Shown here: positions 8,056-16,776 of the stretch, piece after piece
Layout: each line of letters begins with the position of its first letter
Position numbering within the stretch: the first letter of the stretch is position 1
From: Oscillospiraceae bacterium
Lineage (GTDB): Bacteria > Bacillota > Clostridia > Oscillospirales > Oscillospiraceae
Assembly: GCA_017936205.1 (NCBI GenBank)
Contig: JAGBGB010000227.1
Location: 1-21,701 of the forward strand
Direction of reading: 5' to 3'
DNA: 21,701 bases
Made by a program: the position numbers and the translations under genes
Notes under the pieces: model-generated
What the model saw: only the letters and a program-made list of their open reading frames with translations
Told to the model about the DNA's origin: nothing
Databases searched by the model: none

Positions 8056-8081
8056 GCCTGTTTTCGTAGCTCCCCTTCCTG

Positions 8082-8100
8082 TTTGAAAAAAATTTTCAAA
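8082..8100. promoter_or_regulatory. AT-rich palindrome between divergent promoters
   Basis: TTTGAAAA (8082-8089) and TTTTCAAA (8093-8100) form a perfect 8-bp inverted repeat around AAA. It is 17 bases upstream of the tRNA -35 box and 27 bases from the operon -35 box. It may be an UP-like A-tract or an operator; the sequence does not decide between them. Confidence 0.3.
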
Positions 8101-8116
8101 AAATGCAAAAAAGCTC

Positions 8117-8145
8117 TTGCTTTTTCTTTTATCATCTGCTATAAT
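8117..8145 (+). promoter_or_regulatory. Promoter of tRNA-Ala
   Basis: -35 TTGCTT (8117-8122), a 17-bp spacer and a perfect -10 TATAAT (8140-8145) are preceded by TGC. The predicted start near 8152 is about 23 nt before the mature tRNA 5' end, leaving a short leader for RNase P. Confidence 0.8.
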
Positions 8146-8174
8146 ACCCATGCAATCGGTGATGCCGTGCATAT

Positions 8175-8250
<76 letters not shown>

Positions 8251-8253
8251 CAG

Positions 8254-8293
8254 AAAGTTCCGAAATCTTAGGATTTCGGAACTTTTTCTTTTT
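8254..8293 (+). terminator. Strong terminator after tRNA-Ala
   Basis: A perfect 14-bp stem, AAAGTTCCGAAATC (8254-8267) with its complement (8272-8285), has a TTAG loop and a tail of TTCTTTTT. It separates the tRNA transcript from the large gene downstream. Confidence 0.92.
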
Positions 8294-8580
8294 ATCCTCG
8301 GCTCATATGTTCGTTGTTTCGTCTTTCGGTCCTCTTGAATGGCTCTTGTTCGGAATCTCGTGGGGAATCCCATTCGGAATAAGAAACATCCCATGCAGAT
8401 TGGCTTGTGGTGGATATGGTAGAGTTGCGTTTTCGAAGAAAATATGCTATTGTAATCATAGACGAGCGAGAGTATTGGGTAACGCCGTTTCGGTATTCCC
8501 TTGCTTTACGACCTCGTCTTTTTTATTGTGCAACGGTCTTATTTGCTTGGACATCATTGACATTCAAAAGGCAAAAAATA
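8294..8580. other. Non-coding stretch with no recognised feature
   Basis: These 287 bases lie between the tRNA terminator and the promoter of the giant gene. Two frames are open across it, including a 74-codon frame at 8407-8631. Neither has a good ribosome binding site or a recognisable product, and the 74-codon frame runs through the promoter at 8581-8609. TTCGGAAT occurs twice around 8350-8380. I see no RNA, repeat family or integrase remnant that I can name. Confidence 0.5.
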
Positions 8581-8609
8581 TTGCAATTAGTTGCCATAAT
8601 ATGTATAAT
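8581..8609 (+). promoter_or_regulatory. Promoter of the giant fibro-slime gene
   Basis: -35 TTGCAA (8581-8586), a 17-bp spacer and a perfect -10 TATAAT (8604-8609) lie 42 bases before the chosen start codon. The expected leader is about 36 nt and contains the GGAGGG site. Confidence 0.75.
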
Positions 8610-8638
8610 AAGAAATATAATGGGTCGGTAGACCATAT

Positions 8639-8644
8639 GGAGGG
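8639..8644 (+). promoter_or_regulatory. Ribosome binding site fixing the start at 8652
   Basis: GGAGGG lies 7 nt before the ATG at 8652, which begins a textbook signal peptide. The same frame is open upstream to 8202, but that part runs through the tRNA and its terminator and cannot be coding. Confidence 0.85.
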
Positions 8645-8651
8645 AAAACGA

Positions 8652-11600
8652 ATGAAACCAAAGATATGCTTGAATCGTTGTCTATGCTTTCTGCTGCTCT
8701 TGAGTATGCTTGTGGGCTTACTGCCCGGAGGCGCTCAGGCGGTAGAAGCGCGAGCGGCAACCACCAATGATGCAGAAGCTCTGCGCGCTGCTTTCGAAGA
8801 CCTCACAGCCCCTACAGGTCCCCTGAAGTACGGCAATAAGCTTGTAGACCTGACCGGGATCAGGACATTCGAATCACAGGAAACCGGTGAAAAGATCCAT
8901 ACCCCTTTGGATTTCCTCACAGGACGATACTATCTTGCAGCAGAGATCCAGGGGAAATATTACATATTTAACGGCGCCAACCTCCCCACAAACGGGAGAG
9001 CCAATGCCTACGAGAGGACCCTATACGGCAGCTCCCTGGGAAATGTCAACAAGCAACAAACCATCCTGTTTATTTTTAACGGCACGAACACCGGCTCCGA
9101 TTCCAGCTATGCCATTCGCTTAGCTCGGGGGGATTACCTGGCTAGGGTACAGGACGGCAATGCCCTGTTTGCAACCACAACATCCAAAGTCTCCCACACG
9201 GCATGGATCTGGTCTACAGATGAGAAGAGGATCGTCCTAAATGATTACTACAGCGGCATTGGTTTGGATGGAACATCCACTCTGAATCAGAGATATTGTA
9301 TTGCTCTTAGCAGCGATAAAAAATCCTTCGGATGGCTGCCTGTCACCCATTACGATGCCCACGGCAGCGGAACGGACTACACCCGGTTTTACTTGTTCCG
9401 TTACTGCTACCGTCTGGATGAGCTGTATAATGCTCTGAACACTATGAAGTCCTATTTAGACCGTCCGGATGGAGTTTCTGAAGAACTGTATCAGTGCTTC
9501 CTTGACAGCTACCGCACAGCTTTGGAGCTTTATGAGCAGTACAATGTAACACTTACAGAGCAGCTGTTCCTGGATTCGGAATATATCCAAACCCAGATCG
9601 ACCACTACCGCAACGAGGTGCTATCTTACCTGAAGCTCATGGATCTCAGCCTTTCCTACTTGGATATTCCCGTGCAGGTTCTGGACTTCCGTGCCGACGG
9701 TTTCCTCTTTGAGAATCCGGGAACCTTTACCGCTCCCTACAATCTATCTATGAACAGCCCCGATGTGGTTCTTCCTGACGGAAGCACTCTGTCCAGACCC
9801 GGCGAACTGCTTTGGGGCGAAAATCATGTGGAGGGAGATACGCTAAACTTCTTCGTAAAGGGATTGATCGAGCCGGAGCTGGTCAACGGATCTATCGTCT
9901 ATACCCCTGCGGTGATCGAATACATCGCCAATGCTTTGATGTATCATACAGATCATATTCCCAACCCTGTTCATTATCGCAAAAATTGGAACGATATTTT
10001 CCTCTCCAAGAAAAAGGAAGCAGGCTTTGCTCTCGGTTCCTGGGAGGACACGCTGGCAAAGATCAACTACACCAACGGCAATCCCATGACCTGGACGCAG
10101 GTAGAAACTGCCTTCGACCTTGCCTACTATATGCTCCTCTATGTCTGGCAGCCTACGGTGGACGGAGATGTCCTGGAGGAAAATGTTGCGGTGAATTCCG
10201 GCACTATGGATCTCCCCTATAATATGGAGGTTCCGGAGCTGAACTATCTGCGGCTGTATTACGACAGCAGCACGAAGCTCTATTCCTTCGTATCTAACAA
10301 CTCCTATTCCCGTTCCGCAGGCTACATTTTCAATGACGGACAGACCAAACTTTCAGGTGGTCCCGGATTTAACATTGCACATAATTTAGGCTTTGAGCAT
10401 CCCGACGTATTTCCTGTAAAAACCACGGGAACCAATTCCGACGACAGTGTTACAAGCTATAGGAAGGATGCAAATTTCTTCTATAGTCTCCACGCAAAAA
10501 GTAAATTTGTCTATTATAAGGACAAAAATTACTTCTTCGACTTCACAGGTGACGATGATGTTTATTTCTTCATCAATGACACCCTGATCTGCGATATCGG
10601 CGGCATACACGGCAGCCCCCGCCGCTTTGTCTATCTGGAAGATAAAATAGAAAACTCCGACCAAACCTATGCCGAATACTTAGGCCTGAAGGACGGAGAT
10701 ATCTGCTCCTTTGATATGTTCTTTGCAGATCGCCACTTAACAGGTATCAATCTGACCTTCAAAACCAACATCCAACTCCTGAATGAGGATGTCATTACAG
10801 AGAAGCACCAGTATCAGGTGCAGTCCGCAGGGCAGGCTGTTACAGGCTCTAACGGCATGGGAAAATATTTACCGGACAGCTCTATTGTAAACATCGGCGA
10901 CACCGTAGCCTACAGCTTCGACCTTCTGAACAAGGGTGAGGTGCCTGTGCGTCAGGTCGGCTTCCGAGATGAGGTTCTGGGAACAGAGCTGTCTGACACT
11001 GTCACGGTTCTCAGCGACCCTGTGAAAACCAACGGTGCCTCCACAGCCTACGGAGATCTGAAGCTCTTCTACGGTCCCTACAGTCCCAATGCGGGAACGG
11101 ATTTTAAGAGCACAGCAACCGCCATCGATTTTGCAAGCCTGAAAGCACTGCTGGAAGAACTGAATCAGTCTTCCTTGGTAGAGGGGAATTTAGAATATCC
11201 CACCTTCCCTCAGACGCTATACTGCTTCACTCCCACCGGCACGGTCACTGTAAAGGATGATTCCACCGGGGCGAATATCAGCCTATCGGCAGAAGATCAG
11301 CTTCAGATCCTGCTGGAGCTGGGTGTTCCTGCCTACGGACATCTGAAGTTCTACGGCATCCGCCGAAGGACCTGCTCCGAGGATATGCCCTTCCGGAATG
11401 TCCTGCGCTCTGTCTGCTACGACAGGCTGAACGGAAATCTGAAGATTGAAGGCATCGCCAGACGCTCTCTCCGTGTGCCGGACCTCAGCAACAACCTTCT
11501 GCCGGAGGTAGATGCTGCAATTACGGTCATTGACTATGGGAAAGCCGTAGAGCTACCCTTCCCTCACTTGAAGGAACGGATCTATACCACCCACACTCAG

Positions 11601-14600
11601 CTCGTTGGAGAATTTGTGGGTCTGACCACTTCGGGAAGCAACGGAGACCTCTTACCAATATGCCCCACAGAGCTCTACTGCACCGCTGCAGGAAAAACAC
11701 TGACATGGGGCAACGGTATTTTCAGTCGAGAGACAAACGGGATCCGCTTCACCCCAACGAAAATGCTCTCCCAAGTGAACCGTGTTTTCGCCGTCTATGC
11801 CCTTTCGGGCTGCTACGGTCCCGGCGCCAACGGCACCAGTGTGGAATATAAATATATCCTGCAGGAGCTGCGCATGGTTCCGGCTACCACAATGTATTAC
11901 GAAACCGACTTTGCTTCCAACATCTTTACCCTTGTGCAAAAGGGTAGCGCAGATGGCTGGAAGGCTCAGGGGGATACCACCTCTGCCGCAGATCCTCTCC
12001 AGGACTATGAGCCCTTAGCCGGCACAGTCTACAACAAGAAGATCGACGGAAAGGATGTCCCTGCCAATGCCTTCTTTGTTGACTTCGACGGCAGAGGCTA
12101 CGGCCGTCGCTATCGGGACACCCCCCTCTACAAGGGAACGGATTTTGACAAATACTACATAAGCAACACCAGCGATCAATTAGCAAATAACTGGGTGATC
12201 AACTCCATCAACAGCAGTCCTGCAAGCATTGACCACAGTACCGGTACGCTCTCCTTTACCATGAAGACAAGCGGTACAAGTGTCTATGTGCAGACCGGCA
12301 CCTCACTTAGTGCAACAGCCTCCCCCCTGCAGTTGATCCCTGAGGAAGAAAATGTGGCACAGGTTCGCTTTCAGCTTCAGAATTTCGTCCTGGGAGCTGA
12401 CGGTGATGAGCCTATATTCCGTCTGTACTACACAGATCCCGATTCCGCAAGCTCAGATAAACTCCAATACGATGAGATCTCTTTCCCTGAGGAATATTTG
12501 AGCAACGGTCAATATTATACCGTAACCCTCCCCCTGTCGGGTAAATATGCAGCCGAGCCGGTGATCGATCGTCTCCGTGTGCAGCTGTACAACCTGAAGA
12601 ACAAAAGTACAAGCTCCACCGGCTCCATGACCATCGACTACATCTATGTAGGACCGACAGAGGGACTTCCCCAAGGGATCCGCAAGGAGTATCTGTTCTT
12701 CGACTTCACCAACACAGCTGCGGATCAGCTCCGCTACGAAAGCAGTGTTTACAGCGGTATAAACTTCGATGCCGTTAATACTGACGGAACTGCAACCAAC
12801 TGGTCAGGTCGTGACGAAGGCTTCACTAAGGGAACTGCAAAGATCACCGATGGTACTTTGGAGGTAAGACCCCATGATGCCTCCTTTGCATCCATCTATT
12901 GCGACACCCAGTCCGGATCCAATATAGCGACAACACACTTGATCCACTATGATGCATCCAACGCAGAGGTTTTCCAATATCGCTTCAAGGTTACAGGTCC
13001 TACGGATAACAATGCAACTGCCACCGCAAAGGTTCACTTCTACTACGAAAGCGGATCGGTCCAGAACCCCTACGATAAGCATTTAGAATCGGATCCCGCT
13101 TATTTTGACAGTGCTTATTTGAGCAACGGCAAGTATGTCACCGTACAAGGCACGATTCCTCAAGCCGTGCGGGACAAAAAGGATTTTGACCGTTTGATCA
13201 TGTGGATCGGCGGCTTCCCCAAGCAAACCGACGGAAGAGCAGCCGTCCTTACCTTCGACTACATCTATATCGGACCCAAGGAGGAGCTGGATCGGATCAA
13301 TGCCGCCCAGAGCACTCAGGACAAGATGAACTTAGAGCTCCCCGGGGAGGATCACCTTTTCTTCGATTTCGCCAACGGGGATGCCGATAAGCTCCGCTAT
13401 TCCAACAAGGTCTACGGCGGTAAAAACTTCGACCTGCAGGGGAATATTATCTATCCCGCTAATCAGGCGACCCTGCAGAGCGTGGGAGACGGAACCCTCG
13501 TTTTGAAGGATAAAACCAACACTACCAGTGATGAAGGTGCCCTTGGAAACATCTACTTTAACCTTAGGGACTTCAATTATTCTCCCTCAAAGGACGACTG
13601 GTTTGAGATCCGTTTGAGAATCGACGGTGGACAAAAGGATTCGTTCCGATCCACAGGCATCAGAATAGACTGCTTCGGAACAGAGGCTCCGACTTCGGGA
13701 AAGCAAACGATAACCGAACCCTTCGACTGGGATGCCCGGGCAAACAAAGGATACTTTACCGTCAGGATTCCATCAAATGTTGCAAATCATGCAAGCTTTG
13801 GAAACCTTTATCGCATCCATCCGGTTATCATGGGAACCCAGGGGGCAACAATCACTGTAGATTATGTCTATTTAGGACCGCTGCAGGAAGCCACCCCCGC
13901 AGATCCTTCCCTCTACTTTGGCTTCGGAGACACAGCAGAGGATCGGTGCCGCTATGAGTCCGACACCTACGGCTTTACGAACTACGACAGCCGGAATTGG
14001 ATCCCCGAGGTTTCCAACACCGCCAATACCGTTGATGCTTGTCCCGCAAACTGGACCGCAGCAAACGGAACTGTAGGCTATGATACCAAAAAGGGAAATC
14101 TGGTATTCTCCATCCCCTCCGGGAGCAGCACTCACAGCCTGCAAACAGGTACAAGTGAAAAGCTTCTGTTGAACTATCATCCTGCTGTAGAGAATGTGGC
14201 ACAGATCCGCTTCAAAACAGAGAATATCACTTTGGGATCCGGCTTTGCCGTTACCTTGGAATACCAAGCTGTGGGTTCTTCTGTCTACGGCAGTGCCGAG
14301 AGCTTTACTTTAGCACCTCTGTATGAGCTGAATCCCAATGAGGACTACGGGGTTTTCAACCTCCAACTGAGCGATGCCTTCTGTAAGGCCGCCGCCATCG
14401 GAAGCATTCAGCTGACTTTTAAGGATGCCACAGCCTCTGACAGCAGCGGTGGACGCTTCCTCATTGACTACATCTATGTTGGGGCAGGCCGGATGGCTCC
14501 GGAGCCCGTCTACGGCTACGACTCCTCCTACGAAAATGACACCGAGCTATCCAACGGCAGCAGCTATGTAGTACAGGGGCAGGGCATTAAAACCGCCCCC

Positions 14601-16655
14601 GATACTGCATCCTATACGGAAGCCTCCTTCGACTTCCGCGGAACAGGCTTCGACATCATCAGTCGCACCGGTCCCGCACAGGCTACCATCCGTGTAGAGG
14701 TACGGAAGAAGGGGGCAACAGATCCCGTAAAAACCATGACCGTAAACAACAAGGGCGAGTTGGAGCTCTTCCAGATCCCTGTGGTTTCTGTACAAGGCTT
14801 GGAATACGGAGAGTATACCGTAACACTGTGGGTCAACAAAGCATTTAACAGCAGCATCTCCTTCTTGCAACGGGGTGGCACCTTCCACTTTGACGCTGTG
14901 CGGATCTATGATCCCATGGGGAAGGATGCTTCCGTAAATCCCGATGCCCTGATCAGCTATGTCACGGATCAGGAAGCCTACCCCCATATCAAGGAGGTAC
15001 GTAACATTCTACTGTCTGCTTCAGAATATGCAACCATGGCAGATGTGGGAACCGGTGCGATTTTCGTAGATGCTTCCACAGTCCCCTCAGAGAGCATTCC
15101 CACTACCGATGCAGACGGCAATCCCGCCACCACCGTCGTAAAGCCCGATGGCATCGAATTGGTAGGACCTCATATCGCAAAGGTGCAAACCTACAACAAG
15201 ATCGGCCCCAAGAACGAGGTCTATTTGTCTCCCGGTCAGGCAGTAGCCTTTAAGCTGCAGATCTCCACCACCTTTATTCCCACCAGCGTGGATGTGGGAG
15301 TAAAGACCATCCGCAGCAACGAGCCTGCAAAGCTTCTGGCAGCCGTTGTTTCTCAGAAGCCGGACAGTGACGGGCTGTTGGAGATCGACGCCGCCCGACA
15401 GATCCGGCTCAACAGTGCAAGCTCCCGGTATTACGCACTGCCCATAGATACCAATTCCTTCGTGAAAGAAGGAAATCACCGCTACTGCTACATCGTCCTC
15501 CACAACATGGGAGGCTCCGGCTTGAGTAATGTGCTGTCGGTTACAGATCTAAAGCTGGCATACAGCAGCAAGCCGGAGGTCGGTCTTCCTCAGGATGCTC
15601 CCACTGATCCCGAGATCCCTAACCTGCCTGAGGTTGTGGGTACTTCCCTGATAAAGCGGAGTACCGACTCGTACTTTGACTTTGTAATAGACGACCGTAC
15701 CTTGGAGGCTGCAGCCCTGGTTATGCGAGCTGTCTTAGAAACTCCCACCATGACAGAGGACACCGAGATCATGCATTCCCTGAATTTATCCAGTGACATT
15801 GCCATGAATTATGTTGTTTCCAAGAGCACGCTTGTAGATTATGACAGTTTCTACTTAGAATGTGTCCTTCCGGGTCAGGATAGTGCACGGAAGATTGAGC
15901 CCATAGAGAGAGGCAACTATTATTACTTCACTCTGGAGGGTCTGACTGCTGTGCAGATGGCAGATGTGGTCTCCGCAACCCTTTATATGGAGAAGGACGG
16001 CAGAAGCTACTACACAGAAACGGATCATTACAGCATCTGCCAATATGCCTATGCCCAGCTTGGCAAGGAAGGTGCAAGCCCGGAGCTCAAGACCCTGTGT
16101 GCAGAGCTCCTACGCTATGGTGCTACGGCGCAGATCTATAAGGCTTACCGTACAGATTCCCTTGCAGACAGTCTGTTGACAGAGGAGCAAAGAGCCTATT
16201 GTACGGATTTGGATACGGTGAGCTTCGGCAATCACAATCGCCTGACGGGGGAGGAAGACACATACCCTGTAGCATGGATCGGAAAGTCGCTCATTCTGGA
16301 TAGTCGTGTCACCCTTCGCTTCGTAGTGGATCCCGGCGAGTACCGCAATTCCACAAGTCGGCTGTCCATGAGAATTTCCTATACAGATATACATGGAGAG
16401 GAACAGACCGCCGTAGTCACAAGCTGCCAGCCCTACGGTGCAGGCTACTATAGCTTCGATTTCAGCGGCTTGACTGCCGCAGAGCTGAGGACCGTGCTTT
16501 CCGCCACTGTATATGCGGGAGACCAAGCCGTATCCCAAAGCCTCCAATACAGTGCCGATACCTACGGCACAGGGAAAACAGGAAATCTCGGCAAGCTGTG
16601 CAAAGCACTTGTGGCATACAGCGACAGTGCAAGAGCCTTCTTCACCGCCACATAG
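8652..16655 (+). CDS. Giant secreted fibro-slime domain protein with four tandem beta modules and shared C-terminal module
   Basis: The 2667-residue product begins with a Sec signal peptide cleaved after AQA (28-30). Residues about 31-255 are a lectin-like beta region, followed by a helical FIVAR-like segment (about 257-335). Residues about 341-710 form a fibro-slime/PA14-like domain, with TGDDDVYFFINDTLICDIGG (633-652) and SFDMFFADRHLTGINLTFKT; such domains bind carbohydrate or Ca2+ at cell surfaces. A beta-sandwich region leads to PATTMYYETDF near 1078. Four modules of 175-195 residues follow at about 1142-1335, 1348-1542, 1569-1743 and 1754-1944. Most open with LFFDF and all close with DYIYVG or a close variant. 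A jelly-roll-like domain (about 1953-2089), an unrecognised part and the shared 300-residue C-terminal module (about 2370-2667) complete it. No catalytic domain is evident, so an adhesin or matrix role is inferred. Anchorage is unknown. Confidence 0.85.
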   Translation: MKPKICLNRCLCFLLLLSMLVGLLPGGAQAVEARAATTNDAEALRAAFEDLTAPTGPLKYGNKLVDLTGIRTFESQETGEKIHTPLDFLTGRYYLAAEIQGKYYIFNGANLPTNGRANAYERTLYGSSLGNVNKQQTILFIFNGTNTGSDSSYAIRLARGDYLARVQDGNALFATTTSKVSHTAWIWSTDEKRIVLNDYYSGIGLDGTSTLNQRYCIALSSDKKSFGWLPVTHYDAHGSGTDYTRFYLFRYCYRLDELYNALNTMKSYLDRPDGVSEELYQCFLDSYRTALELYEQYNVTLTEQLFLDSEYIQTQIDHYRNEVLSYLKLMDLSLSYLDIPVQVLDFRADGFLFENPGTFTAPYNLSMNSPDVVLPDGSTLSRPGELLWGENHVEGDTLNFFVKGLIEPELVNGSIVYTPAVIEYIANALMYHTDHIPNPVHYRKNWNDIFLSKKKEAGFALGSWEDTLAKINYTNGNPMTWTQVETAFDLAYYMLLYVWQPTVDGDVLEENVAVNSGTMDLPYNMEVPELNYLRLYYDSSTKLYSFVSNNSYSRSAGYIFNDGQTKLSGGPGFNIAHNLGFEHPDVFPVKTTGTNSDDSVTSYRKDANFFYSLHAKSKFVYYKDKNYFFDFTGDDDVYFFINDTLICDIGGIHGSPRRFVYLEDKIENSDQTYAEYLGLKDGDICSFDMFFADRHLTGINLTFKTNIQLLNEDVITEKHQYQVQSAGQAVTGSNGMGKYLPDSSIVNIGDTVAYSFDLLNKGEVPVRQVGFRDEVLGTELSDTVTVLSDPVKTNGASTAYGDLKLFYGPYSPNAGTDFKSTATAIDFASLKALLEELNQSSLVEGNLEYPTFPQTLYCFTPTGTVTVKDDSTGANISLSAEDQLQILLELGVPAYGHLKFYGIRRRTCSEDMPFRNVLRSVCYDRLNGNLKIEGIARRSLRVPDLSNNLLPEVDAAITVIDYGKAVELPFPHLKERIYTTHTQLVGEFVGLTTSGSNGDLLPICPTELYCTAAGKTLTWGNGIFSRETNGIRFTPTKMLSQVNRVFAVYALSGCYGPGANGTSVEYKYILQELRMVPATTMYYETDFASNIFTLVQKGSADGWKAQGDTTSAADPLQDYEPLAGTVYNKKIDGKDVPANAFFVDFDGRGYGRRYRDTPLYKGTDFDKYYISNTSDQLANNWVINSINSSPASIDHSTGTLSFTMKTSGTSVYVQTGTSLSATASPLQLIPEEENVAQVRFQLQNFVLGADGDEPIFRLYYTDPDSASSDKLQYDEISFPEEYLSNGQYYTVTLPLSGKYAAEPVIDRLRVQLYNLKNKSTSSTGSMTIDYIYVGPTEGLPQGIRKEYLFFDFTNTAADQLRYESSVYSGINFDAVNTDGTATNWSGRDEGFTKGTAKITDGTLEVRPHDASFASIYCDTQSGSNIATTHLIHYDASNAEVFQYRFKVTGPTDNNATATAKVHFYYESGSVQNPYDKHLESDPAYFDSAYLSNGKYVTVQGTIPQAVRDKKDFDRLIMWIGGFPKQTDGRAAVLTFDYIYIGPKEELDRINAAQSTQDKMNLELPGEDHLFFDFANGDADKLRYSNKVYGGKNFDLQGNIIYPANQATLQSVGDGTLVLKDKTNTTSDEGALGNIYFNLRDFNYSPSKDDWFEIRLRIDGGQKDSFRSTGIRIDCFGTEAPTSGKQTITEPFDWDARANKGYFTVRIPSNVANHASFGNLYRIHPVIMGTQGATITVDYVYLGPLQEATPADPSLYFGFGDTAEDRCRYESDTYGFTNYDSRNWIPEVSNTANTVDACPANWTAANGTVGYDTKKGNLVFSIPSGSSTHSLQTGTSEKLLLNYHPAVENVAQIRFKTENITLGSGFAVTLEYQAVGSSVYGSAESFTLAPLYELNPNEDYGVFNLQLSDAFCKAAAIGSIQLTFKDATASDSSGGRFLIDYIYVGAGRMAPEPVYGYDSSYENDTELSNGSSYVVQGQGIKTAPDTASYTEASFDFRGTGFDIISRTGPAQATIRVEVRKKGATDPVKTMTVNNKGELELFQIPVVSVQGLEYGEYTVTLWVNKAFNSSISFLQRGGTFHFDAVRIYDPMGKDASVNPDALISYVTDQEAYPHIKEVRNILLSASEYATMADVGTGAIFVDASTVPSESIPTTDADGNPATTVVKPDGIELVGPHIAKVQTYNKIGPKNEVYLSPGQAVAFKLQISTTFIPTSVDVGVKTIRSNEPAKLLAAVVSQKPDSDGLLEIDAARQIRLNSASSRYYALPIDTNSFVKEGNHRYCYIVLHNMGGSGLSNVLSVTDLKLAYSSKPEVGLPQDAPTDPEIPNLPEVVGTSLIKRSTDSYFDFVIDDRTLEAAALVMRAVLETPTMTEDTEIMHSLNLSSDIAMNYVVSKSTLVDYDSFYLECVLPGQDSARKIEPIERGNYYYFTLEGLTAVQMADVVSATLYMEKDGRSYYTETDHYSICQYAYAQLGKEGASPELKTLCAELLRYGATAQIYKAYRTDSLADSLLTEEQRAYCTDLDTVSFGNHNRLTGEEDTYPVAWIGKSLILDSRVTLRFVVDPGEYRNSTSRLSMRISYTDIHGEEQTAVVTSCQPYGAGYYSFDFSGLTAAELRTVLSATVYAGDQAVSQSLQYSADTYGTGKTGNLGKLCKALVAYSDSARAFFTAT
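12075..14483 (+). repeat. Four tandem DYIYVGP-type protein modules
   Basis: Within the giant gene, four diverged repeats of about 525-585 bp encode modules ending in IDYIYVGP, FDYIYIGP, VDYVYLGP and IDYIYVGA. They begin with xFFDF or LYFGF followed by ADxxRYES-like text in copies 2-4. Pattern and length suggest tandem carbohydrate-binding-like jelly rolls. Copy 1 lacks part of the opening motif, and copy 3 is the shortest. Confidence 0.7.
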
Positions 16656-16776
16656 TCCTATGGTTCCATAAAATACCGATTCTTTGAGTCACAATCACGA
16701 ATTGGATACTGTTCCCCATTTTTAGTGCTCCAACGAATTATCTCTATCATAACGACTGTGAAAGTGAGGTTTACAT
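16656..16776 (+). other. Gap between the two large secreted-protein genes
   Basis: No hairpin with a T-tract is seen here, and no promoter comparable with those upstream of 8652 or 3837. A weak -10-like TATCAT sits at 16745-16750. The ribosome binding site GTGAGG (16764-16769) is 7 nt before the ATG at 16777. Read-through from the giant gene, giving a two-gene operon, is therefore plausible. Confidence 0.45.

Noticed and set aside
8407..8631. 74-codon frame upstream of the giant gene
   Set aside because: It has no ribosome binding site or known product and overlaps a well-formed promoter.
12075..14483. CRISPR array or short tandem DNA repeats
   Set aside because: The repetition is at protein level, with units above 500 bp and strong divergence. 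No short regularly spaced repeats were seen anywhere in the window.
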